A stretch of DNA of 64,000 bases. Origin: Acytostelium subglobosum LB1 (Eukaryota > Evosea > Eumycetozoa > Acytosteliales > Acytosteliaceae). Positions within the stretch are counted from its first letter, which is position 1. Each line of letters begins with the position of its first letter. Below the pieces are notes generated by a model. It searched no databases. It had not been told where the DNA came from and worked only from the letters and a program-made list of their open reading frames with translations. The DNA is taken from assembly GCF_000787575.1 (NCBI RefSeq), contig NW_012236525.1, forward strand, positions 449,686 through 513,685. The letters are read 5' to 3'. Position numbers and translations under genes: made by a program. Of this stretch, positions 37,624 through 48,021 are shown piece by piece.

Positions 37624-37840
37624 CTATATATCTCTATCTCTATCTCTTTTTGTACAATATACAATGGTGATAGAGTGAATGAATGAATGTTTGAATGAAC
37701 TTGTCGATTTTCGTCAATCAACCACTTTTTTCAACTTTTGAACATTCTTCATTCATTTTCAACACCACGACTCATTCAAACAAACAGATAATAATAATGT
37801 CTCCAGATCTGGAGAAAATGTTGATAATAATAATATGATT

Positions 37841-38809
37841 TTAAGCTTTATTGTCTTCCTTTGGTTGGTTCTGTGCCTCGAATCTAATCTTGCTATACCA
37901 AATGACACCGGCAATGGCAACAGCACACCCGATGCCATTCATAAAGTTGACCTCATTCTGGAAGATGATCACCGATATCGTTATGCTGAGCACCACCTTG
38001 AGATTGCCGCTGACCGTGTAGGTCAGTGGTGACGTGTAGCGTATCACCAAGAAGGTGAACACGTTGAGCATGAAGGCGATGGCTCCGCTGATCAGCAGCA
38101 TGACGACGGGGCCGACCTCGCCGTACTTGTCCCACTTCTCCTGGATGGTGGGCAGCTCGTAGATTAGAGCCAGTGGCGTCAGCAACAGGAAGGAGCAGGG
38201 CGCCATGTAGTAGAGCAGGTTGATGGCGTTGAGCTGTGTCGACAGCGACATGCCCGAGACGATGGCAAACAGGGCCGAGACGATCGACGCCAGAAGCGCC
38301 GCGTAGAAGCCATAATGGTTGTAGTTGACCTCGGTGAGCGACGCCAGACACACACCGCCCACGATGGGGATCATCGAGAGGTAGGTGTTGCGGCAGAATC
38401 GCTTGCCAAAGAACATGGTCTGCATCGCCACGGTGAACAGGGGCACGGACGACTTGACCGTCTGCATGAAGCTGACGGGCACCCAGCGCAGACTGACGTT
38501 GCCCAGCACGATGTTGAAGGCGAACAGGGCGCCCAACGGCAGGATTGTCTTGAGCTGCTCGCGCATCGAGATTGGCACGAGTGGCGTCATTTCAAAGACG
38601 CGCAGCACCAGGTATGAGCCGATGGAACACACCATCATGTGAATGGCCGTCAGACTGACGGGGTAGGTGAAGTGTAGCGACACATAAATATATTTGTTGA
38701 GTATGAGAGTGGAGATGTTCATCACGAACCACATGGCCAATGATATCACGGCCATGTTATTCGGAGACACCTGTTGGAAGGTGTTTAAGAACTGATCCTT
38801 TATCCTCAT
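37841..38809 (-). CDS. TPT/nucleotide-sugar transporter family membrane protein
   Basis: A single exon of 322 residues with about ten membrane helices. The sequence shows the triose-phosphate/nucleotide-sugar transporter pattern: MWFVMNISTLILNKYIY in helix 1, SLRWVPVSFMQTVKSSVPLF in the middle, and YTSPLTYTVSGNLKVVLSI near the end. The K-x-x-x-P and lysine positions are those of KT/KV-group Golgi or ER antiporters. Substrate is not predictable. Third codon positions are notably G/C-rich compared with neighbours, which suggests strong expression. The two flanking genes are unrelated. Confidence 0.92.
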   Translation of the reverse strand: MRIKDQFLNTFQQVSPNNMAVISLAMWFVMNISTLILNKYIYVSLHFTYPVSLTAIHMMVCSIGSYLVLRVFEMTPLVPISMREQLKTILPLGALFAFNIVLGNVSLRWVPVSFMQTVKSSVPLFTVAMQTMFFGKRFCRNTYLSMIPIVGGVCLASLTEVNYNHYGFYAALLASIVSALFAIVSGMSLSTQLNAINLLYYMAPCSFLLLTPLALIYELPTIQEKWDKYGEVGPVVMLLISGAIAFMLNVFTFLVIRYTSPLTYTVSGNLKVVLSITISVIIFQNEVNFMNGIGCAVAIAGVIWYSKIRFEAQNQPKEDNKA

Positions 38810-39727
38810 TCTATATATATTTCGATATAATTATTATATTCCTGGATAATAAATATATATAATGGATAATAAATGGATATTATGTATCCAATATGTGAAT
38901 AATAATGATAATAATAATTGATTGATTGATGATGAGTAGTATGAAAGATTATTGTTGATGTGATTGAATGAATGATTAGGGTAGTCGTGTTATTGGTCTA
39001 CAATAGGTGTATATGTACATATGTGTCCTCCTTTTCATTGATTCGTGATGGCAGTATACACACGCGGAATGAATAGACAGAGTGATGTAGTATTGTATAG
39101 TGTCAATCAATCATCAATATTGACCTGATATGACAGAGAGACAGACAGACAGAAGCTTTCAAGATGGGTGTAGTGTGTGTGGTGTGATATGATGATGATG
39201 ATGGTGTCGGTGATGTTGATGGGTTGACACCCTTGATTGCATGGTCGGACAATCTGTGTGTTAGTGTTAGTGGAGTTGATGAGTGTGAGTTTGCCTGCAA
39301 ATATAAGTGCGATGGTATATGTATGTACTATAAATGAATGAGTGAATGAATGAATGAGGATGGATGATCGGTCGAGTTAACAATACCAAAAGAGTAACAG
39401 AGTCTTGTTGTTTACAAAAAAGTACCAGGACTCTGGAGATCAAGTTGGAAATTTGGATATTTGGTATTGGATATTATTTGAGCTACTTTCACCCACACTC
39501 ACATCACATCTTGAACAACGAGCTTGATCAATTAGTTGGCATTTAATCAATGATTCGAAGTTCATCATCTTTTGAAACAGTTAATAATAGATATGTCAAA
39601 CATGTTTATTTACAATTATCTATTAAATGATTTAGAAAGAGTTATGTTTATTCAATGAAGATTCTTGTTTCAAACAATGTTATCGAGATAAACTTGCGAA
39701 TGGTAACAGTGTGGTGTGTTTGAGTGT
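38810..39727. other. Intergenic, about 0.9 kb
   Basis: Upstream DNA of the TPT gene. It holds TGAT/TGAA runs and a GATGATGATG run near 39190. At 39549-39720 (plus) a frame with protein-like composition (YVKHVYLQLSIK, then FRKSYVYSMKILVSN after one stop) may be a decayed host-gene fragment. Confidence 0.45.
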
Positions 39728-39910
39728 TTACACGTCAATCACATCAAAGATATCTTGTGGGTGTGCAATGACATAGAATCGAGGAAGGTTCTCACTTTGG
39801 TCAACGACTACTACAACCTTATGAGTAATATATAACCTTGAGTGATCATAGCAGTAGTGATTAGCATTAATACCAGTACAGTAATAACGAATGCTTTCAT
39901 TGCTGAACAT
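39728..39910 (-). CDS. Possible small protein of 60 residues
   Basis: An ATG-initiated frame with an in-frame stop four codons upstream, encoding MFSNESIRYYCTGINANHYC and ending YVIAHPQDIFDVIDV. The composition is balanced and not repeat-derived, unlike most spurious frames here. However, its start is only 38 bases from the divergent methyltransferase start at 39949, which is a very tight shared promoter, and I recognise no family. It may be chance. Confidence 0.3.
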   Translation of the reverse strand: MFSNESIRYYCTGINANHYCYDHSRLYITHKVVVVVDQSENLPRFYVIAHPQDIFDVIDV

Positions 39911-39948
39911 GGATACAGACTACTTCAATCAACACAACAACTACAACA

Positions 39949-40929
39949 ATGATTAATAATAATGGTTCAGGTGGTGCACTTACACCAACATCAACTCAAA
40001 CATCACATACTACTAGTAATGATGATGGTCCAGTACTATGTACAAGACTGAAAGATATCACCAACGACAACAACAACAACACAAAGTCATGGAGAGATCG
40101 TGACTCTATATACTTTAACTTTATACAACAACGTCAACATGATTGTGATATGTTGATGCAATTCATAGATGACATTGTACATATTTACAGACAACTACAA
40201 CATCAACATCATCAACAACAACAACAATATTATAATCATTTACTTGACATTGGTTGTGGACTTGGTCGTTTATTCAATCAATGGCAGTCTTCACAATGGC
40301 AACATATCGATGCCTATGAACCAGATGATGATTATTACAATGTGGCTCAACAGCATCAATCAAGAACACTCGACAACAACTACAACAAGATCAATGTATT
40401 CAAACTTGGCTTCTTGGAACTGAACCAACATAACAAATATGATATGATTGCATCGATTCATGGACCATTCCAATACTTGACAGAAATTGAACATCAACAA
40501 CAGGCAGTGGATAATATGTATAGAGCTCTGCGGCCTGGTGGCGTTATAATACTTGATGTATCCAACTTCTTGGGCTCAATGTCACACTTTCAATCACATA
40601 CAGAGCATTGCCAAGTTGTCAATGGTACAAGAGTCAAACGAATGTCCAGTGTACGACTGGATCACGATCGTTCAATATGGAATCAACATGATATATTTGT
40701 AAACATGGATGGTGACATTGAGGAGGAGGCGGAGCAACACATTGAAGAGAGTCATCAATTCTACATGTTCACATCTGATGAGTTAAGACAACTACTTGAA
40801 TCACAAGGATTTGTAAATATTATGTTTGCTCATAGATACAGCGCCAACAGTATAAGTAGTGATGGTACTGGTGAAGGACCTCGTCTAATCGTCACAGGAC
40901 AGAAGTCTTGGGATGCCTGTAATTCATGA
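39949..40929 (+). CDS. Class I SAM-dependent methyltransferase
   Basis: A single exon of 326 residues. After a Thr/Asn-rich leader and a His/Gln-rich run comes the SAM-binding motif LLDIGCGLGRLF. An acidic motif II region (IDAYEPDDDYY), a motif near IASIHGPFQYL and the post-I element MYRALRPGGVIILDVSNFLG follow, the layout of small-molecule methyltransferases. The C-terminal part has FTSDELRQLLESQGFVNIMF, a typical last strand-helix pair. The substrate is unknown. The start has an A-rich context and the neighbouring small frame is divergent. Confidence 0.85.
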   Translation: MINNNGSGGALTPTSTQTSHTTSNDDGPVLCTRLKDITNDNNNNTKSWRDRDSIYFNFIQQRQHDCDMLMQFIDDIVHIYRQLQHQHHQQQQQYYNHLLDIGCGLGRLFNQWQSSQWQHIDAYEPDDDYYNVAQQHQSRTLDNNYNKINVFKLGFLELNQHNKYDMIASIHGPFQYLTEIEHQQQAVDNMYRALRPGGVIILDVSNFLGSMSHFQSHTEHCQVVNGTRVKRMSSVRLDHDRSIWNQHDIFVNMDGDIEEEAEQHIEESHQFYMFTSDELRQLLESQGFVNIMFAHRYSANSISSDGTGEGPRLIVTGQKSWDACNS

Positions 40930-41640
40930 ATGATCAGAGAGATTGACCTCTTTGTCTCATTGGTCAACCATTGACAAGACGAAACACGAATAAAGACACG
41001 AGTGCGATAACTTTCTTTGGTTTCAAACAAGATCTTGAGTAAACATTTGATTTGTATCACTTTTTTGATCAAAAAACAAAACAAAACAAGCCCCTTTGGT
41101 GGTTATGGGCAAGACAATGACGACGACGATTCAGATAAATTCAATCACATGCTTGTGAGTGGAGACCACATTGATGGGGGCACTCATTGGGCCTTCACAC
41201 ACAAACAAACAAACAAACAAATATTTATTTGTGTTCTATTTGCATCACAACACACTCACCAACAATTGACACTTACTTGATTACTTGAACAATATTTATC
41301 TGAAAACAACAACAAACAGGAGACGTGTCTATTCAATCATACATCAAAACACACAGATATATATAAACATTCACACACTTAGCTTCTTTATCTCTTTGCT
41401 GAACAACACTCACTAATCACTATCACACCAATCAGCTTTCACATAACACACACACGATCAGCAGTTTACAGTGCGGTAAGAGGGTGGTATGATCATTCCC
41501 TCACTCCACCTCTCGATTAGATATCATCATTCTTAGTTCATTATATTTATTATTCCTTATAACTCTATAATACTTTACTATATACTACACATTTGATCCA
41601 TCCGACACAAGGATCATTCAATCAATCAATCAAACACATA
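40930..41640. other. Intergenic, about 0.7 kb
   Basis: Spacer between two plus-strand genes with an (AAAC)n-like run near 41203-41220 and many CA-rich words. A TTATGGG word at 41103 and a CAGTTTACAGTGCGG stretch near 41462 look non-random, but no RNA family fits. Confidence 0.5.
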
Positions 41641-44600
41641 ATGGTCAAAGAGAAACTACTTGTCACAGTGACTGGTGGTAAACATTTGAAGAAGAAGAAG
41701 ACATGGATACTTGGTAAGTCATTGTAATCACATGTGTGATTGTTCCAGAACTGACATCCACCCACATGGATAACCAATCAAAATATTTCCAGTCAAGTTC
41801 AAATTACACAATAACAAGTATAAGACCAAGTATGTCAATGGAGGTGACCTGGTCGAATTCCAAAAAGAGACATTCATATTGTATGTTTACCATCATTGAT
41901 TGATTGATAGATAGATTAACAATAATTGTTATTAGTGAGGTGAATGAGGATGTATATCCAGCAGGTGATTTGGAGGTCAAGGCCAAGACATGGGAGATGT
42001 TCAAGAGTGGTGAGGTGTTTGCATCGGCAGTGGTACCTTTGGCACCAATAACATCAGAGATCAGAACAAACAATAATAGCGAGTTTACAGAGTTGACTGA
42101 TAGTGGAGCATCCAGATCATCATCATCTGGATTCTCATCAGTCCAAAGACGAATCCAACTTCGTCCCAAGAAAGGCGATGACAACACTGGAGAGCTAACA
42201 ATCTCATTCGAGTTGGTACCCGAGTCCGACACAACTACAATGGTATGATGGAGTGATGGACCATGGTATGATTGATTGATTGATTGATTAACTGGCTTCA
42301 TACTTTTGATTTAGAAATCGATTCCATTGTTGTTCAGATGGTTTCCAGACCTGCCTCATAGTGAGACAGTCATCTCTGAGTGCTACTGCACCAAACAATC
42401 GCGCAAGAAGACACTTAGCATGTCACACAATGGCACCCTGTACATTACCCAAAGCTATCTATGCTTTAGAAGTCCATCCCATCTGGCAAAGAACAAGAAG
42501 GTACTGATCAGTAATATGGTTGATTGATTGATTGACCAATATCCTAACTCGCCACATCCATCCATAGACTATGATACACTTTAGGGATATCACTAGGATC
42601 AAGAAGAAGATTGGATCATTCTATTTACCAAATGCAATAGAGATTAGAACATCAAAGAAGAAGTATTTGTTTGCGTCGTTCATACATAGGAGTAAGGCAT
42701 TTGGTATATTGGTCAATCAGTGGAGTATACATGGTGGTTTGGACAAATCCACGGCAACAGATAGAGCATCAGATGATGACAGTGACGATGAGGTCGATGA
42801 CGAAGTGGAATCAATCAACTCTGGTCTGGACTCTTCATCATTGAGCGCATCATTGACCAATAGTATCCGCTCACTCTCACCACTCACCAAGTCATCGGCC
42901 ACCTCAGCATCAGGCAATGGCAATGGAGAGTCGGCATCAAGTGCCAATGGCAATGGCAATGGCAATGGCAATGGAAAGAAGTCAAAGAACAACACACCAT
43001 TGATGGATGGATCCAAGAACAAGCCAAGTACACCAACATCTATGGCTCAGACCAACCCATTCGCGATGAAGCTCATCATTGACATTGAGGACTACCAACA
43101 ACTTGGTTGCAACAACCTTCTCATGATCACAGTGTCCAAAGAGAATACCATTCAAGAGTTGTTGGAGAAGCTCAAGACCAAACTATCAATGAGTAAGTGA
43201 TCTTAGTCATAATACCAGCCTCACATTCACTGACCCATATGGTCCATTGTCTAGATGAGGACTTCTTCAAGACATATCAGCTGGCAGTGATCAAGAAGAA
43301 GAAGTCACAGTTGAAGCGTAGTTCAGGTATATTCTTCTCTACGATCGATCAGATATTGGCACATCCTGGACTACTCGAAGCGATTGATAACAATGCAGTT
43401 CAACTGATGCATCGATCAGCAGGAAGTACATCATCAGTGGAGCAGAGGTTCATCATCCTCGAGTCACACAGACAACTCATGTCCTACCAACTTGACACGG
43501 ACAATGGTTCGACCACCATCTACCTCAAGAAGCCCAAGCAAGTCGATCAACTTCATCTCTGTTTCGAGATCATCGAAGACGTATGATCAATCAATCAATC
43601 AATGGATCGGACATGTGACTAACATACAACAAACATATATACATAGGGATCCAAGATGGTCAAGTTGACACAACAACAGAGCATTGTGATTGGCGATATC
43701 TTTAAGGAGTTGTCAAAGTCATCGTCGAGGAAGTTGTTCGCATCAGACTATTCCTTCTACTTACCAAAGAATGGTGAGCGTGGCGTAATTCTTAACCCGA
43801 CCAAACTACTATCGCACTATCATCTGCGGTCCAACAATGCCACGATCCAAGTCAACAAGTATCCTCCCTTTGACAACTTTGCCCAAAAGTTTAGATACAC
43901 GACCAGTCGCAACAAGAAGGTATGTTGGGTTGCGCTGAGACAACGGCCGTGTCCATGTACTAACCACTGACATCAAATAGACTCTGCTATTCGAGCTGGT
44001 GCAATCATGCTTGACACACTCGATACCATCCATGCAGATGCAGGCAATGTATCATAGACAACAGTTCCTTAATAGACTGCAACAGAAGTTGTCCATTGAT
44101 GATACAGAGGCAAAGGGCATAACAAAGAATGTCCTCACGATAAACTCATACAAGGATGAGGGACTGCTCATCGAGCTCAAGAACAGATGTGAGCAACTAC
44201 AGGCACCACTCGAGACCAACCCATATTACAACACTGAGGCCTTTGGAGGCCTGCCCGCCCTCTATGATCAGTGGAGGAGGCGTGAGCTGACACATATCAC
44301 ACATCTGATGCGCAGCATTATCTTCAAGGAGGACTGCTTCTATGGCGTCGTGTTCCTGACCATCATCGAAGCGGATGGTCTGGATGACGACCAACTGATG
44401 GCAGGCAATCATCACTATTGCATTGTGTCCACTCCTTCCCAGCGCATCAGGACCAACACTCACGCGTCCAATGACGAGCAACCATCTTGGAACTCACAGT
44501 TCATGCTCAAGATCAAGCAGCCCAAGTGCAAGTTGGAGTTGGCATTGATGAGCAGTGGTGCTCCAACCGACTCCTCGACTCCAGTCGAGTGCAGCGACAC

Positions 44601-47600
44601 ATTGTTGGGCAAGTTGGAGATCAACACCAAGGACTTTGAGGACTCGGAGCCCAAGGATATGTGGTACTCACTGCCCTCAAAAGGTCGTCTACATTTGTTG
44701 GTGGAGTATCAGTATCAATTCACAGAGACCAATCAGTACCTCACCAGACTGATGGACAAGGTCGACAACACATCAGAGAGCTTGGTCGACAACAATATTG
44801 ACCCGAGCAAGCAGGCACCTGTGGACCATGTCAATCTCTTCAAGATATTGCTCAACTTTATAGTGGAGGACAGTCAGAACCCCAACAACCTGGATGACAA
44901 CGACGTTGACGATCCAGATTCAATGGAGTGGATCTATCCACCACATCGATCACTACTCAATCAATATTGTATTCGATTCGGAGTTGGTCGTTTGACCGCG
45001 TTGATAATGTAATGTATCATGGCGGTGAATGGATGAAGTCGCGACAGGTAAACTAACAATCATACCATGAATATAGACAACTGGAACAGATGTTGGAGAT
45101 GTACTCTATTGAGAAGAGATTCATTGTAGAGTTGGAGGATGTTACATCATCATTGATTGATATTGTTGGTGGTGTGGATGAGGAGCCTATCTTTACTGTG
45201 GCCGAGAATACACTGTTGAAGAACACTCTCGACAAGTTCATTCCAAAGATCAAGTACAACGTTGGAAGGTACTACGAGTCATTCCCAAATGTATGTATTA
45301 TTGTGATCAATTAATCACTCATGGAATCATTCCACTCACCCTCAATCAATCATATTAGAACAAACCAAGAGATAGCCTCAAGACCTTGGTAAGGTCATTG
45401 GAGAATATTATTCACTTGCAGGCTTTGTTGGATAAGAAACCAAAGCCAGCGTCAACGATGTTCAATCAACTCCTGTCACAGATCATTCGTGACGAGTCAA
45501 AGAAGAAGTTTGATGAGAACATTGAGTCGTTGGGCTTCACGACACTGGAACAGAGCCAAAAGATCAAGGAGGCAGAGACAATCACCAAGATGTTGGTCGA
45601 GGTCATGGCCATCATTCAAGAGGAGGTCAACAATACCATCCAGTTCGAGTCTGCATTCCCAATGGAGATCAAGATAACATGTGATGTGATCGATGCATGG
45701 GGTCCTTGTATCATGAGAGTGATCGAAGACTTTTGCAACTGGGCACCGTACAATGCCAACATCCTCAGTCTCGTCCGACGTTTACTGGACTATTACAACT
45801 TCACCAAGAAGATATCCGGTGACATGTTCAAGCCATTGCCCCTCAAGCAGTTATTCATCACCTACGTCTACAGGTTGCTCAAAGAGATCAAGGTCCAACT
45901 ACACAACACACAAAAGTCTGCTCTATCAAGTGATGACAAGGTATGCTCTGCTCCATTACAATCAATCTATCCAACTAACATCCAAGTATCCAGAAATCTG
46001 TATCAATCACATCAGGAATCTCATCATCATTTGTACAGTTCTTCCAGGCATGTGATAATACCATCAAGGACTTTGGATCGCTGTCGTGGTTACCTGATCC
46101 ATTCTCATTCGTTCAACTGCTCGAGGTGTTGACCATAGAGATCATTGAGTATTGCCGTAGTGTTTCCAGCTCATTCGAACACTTCATCGAGCATACAGAG
46201 CTGGAGCAACCTGGCAAACCAAACCTATTCACATTGAATCCTGAACCATGTGTAATGCTCAACAACATAGACTCGTCCAGATCACGTCTCGAGACATATG
46301 GTTCCAAACTTGGCAAGGAACTGGCAAGACATCTTCAAAGTGAGCAAGGTGCACAGTTGGACGATGTCTCCAAGCAATGTGTTACCGATTCCTTCAAGAT
46401 ATGTCTTGATGAATCCCTCCGAACAATCAATGAGCTCTACACATCCACATTGACATTGTTGACAACCAGAGTAACTATCAATCAATCGATCAAACCTAAC
46501 ATCATGCACTAATACATCACCCGAACCATCAAATAGATGAAGAACTATGTCTTCTTCCTATTCCAGGATGTCCTGTTCAATCCTCCCCTTTCATTGTTGA
46601 ATAGTCATATGAAGGATACTGATATCGATCCAGACTCACAGGTTGTGTCCACGACCAATCCCTCTGATGGAGGATTGTACGAGGCAGTCAACACCAGTCC
46701 ACAGCCTATATCCTCTGTTGGTGGCGGTGGTGGTAGCAGTGGCAATCTCAACAGCTCCACCAAGTCTACAGCCAACAACAATAGCAACAAGCAGTATGAG
46801 AAGCAAATACTGACATCAATCAAGGATTTCCTATCGCCAAAGATTGAAGAGCTCTATAGTACAATCAAGGAGCCCCTTTTCAAGCAGTTCATTCGCAAGC
46901 TCTGGGGAGAGTTGGTCGATGTAAGTATTCACTGACCATACTCAACCATACCACATTGTCTAACAAACTCGTTCACAATCATAGGACATGATATACCTTG
47001 TCATTCCAAGACCAAGTGACCAGAGGGCATCATTCCACGTACCAAACAATATATTGGCCAACGAACAAATATCAATCATCAACAACTGTTTGAAGGACCT
47101 GATGTCCCTATTCCATCGTGGAGGAGCAGGCTGTCCTACACCGACTCTTGAGGAAAGAGTGACGCCTCTTCGCCAACTGCTAACTGCATCAGAGATGGAC
47201 ACGACTGCTTTGATCGACCTACATAACCAGAGAAGACTTGGTAGTAGCTCAAAGTCTGGACAACTCAATGCCATCTCCAAGGAGCAGATCATTGGTGTTC
47301 TCAGCACCAGAATGGAGTTTGACAAAGAGGCGCGATCCTTTGTAAACAAAGTCAATGGTGTTGTCGAGTTATCAGAGAGCAATCAAGTCCTCCCAGAGAT
47401 TATCAATGTAGTCCCAGAGTCTGAGTTTGTCATTGACCGTAAGTAACCAAAGCATTGGCCAATCATAATCATACATCCAATTAACCATCATCAATCATAG
47501 GTTATCATTGCTCACTCAATGGACAACTTGGAATATTGGTACTTAGTAGTCGATATGTTGGCTTCCATAACTTGTTGAAGGAGATTGGAGTCAAGCTTGG

Positions 47601-47790
47601 ACAACGTGTCTCGGTACCCTTGGTCAGTATATCCGAGATCAAGAAGACCAAGGTTGCAATATTGTTCAACGCCATGCAAGTCAACACCAAGGACGGCAAG
47701 TCCTACACTTTCACCGGTTTCTTTGACAGAGATTCTGTCTTTAGAGACGTATCATATCAGATGAAGGTTGCTCAGAAGAACCAAAAGTAA
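41641..47790 (+). CDS. GRAM-C2-MUN(Munc13-like)-GRAM protein
   Basis: Fourteen exons all join in phase to 1768 residues: 41641-41713, 41793-41880, 41936-42242, 42315-42500, 42568-43192, 43255-43580, 43647-43919, 43981-45008, 45077-45290, 45359-45940, 45994-46470, 46537-46920, 46985-47438 and 47501-47790. The N-terminus is a C2-like region, then a GRAM domain (TLSMSHNGTLYITQSYLCF and IHFRDITRIKKK). A middle C2 domain has VVFLTIIEADGLDDDQLMAG and PSWNSQFMLKI. The following 700 helical residues fit a MUN/Munc13-homology region (for example WGPCIMRVIEDFCNWAPYNA). A second GRAM domain closes the protein (YHCSLNGQLGILVLSSRYVG). Munc13-related proteins prime or tether vesicles for SNARE fusion; GRAM domains bind membrane lipids. 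The role here, in exocytosis or endosomal traffic, is inferred. Confidence 0.87.
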
Positions 47791-48021
47791 AGCAAGCAAA
47801 CATTCATCTATCCCATCATCCTTACACCTATTACAATGTTTGGACATCATCAGACTTGGTTTATTATCCGTTTGTGAGTAATGAATGCGGTAGTAGAAGA
47901 AGAATAAGAAGTAGAAGAAGGTTGTTATCTTTGGTTGTTGTTACTGGTATTGTGATTGGTTGGTAAATAAATAGAGCGTGAAGAATGAAGTAGGATGACC
48001 ACTGACTGGAAGGTGTTGTCG

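Noticed and set aside
45008-45077. An alternative frame reading SFDRVDNVMYHGGEWMKSRQ just before a strong GTAAAC donor, suggesting a frameshift in the GRAM-MUN gene.
   Set aside because: That frame cannot join the next exon in phase. Using the GT at 45009 and the AG before 45077 keeps one frame throughout and continues as LIIQLEQMLEMYS, so no frameshift is needed.
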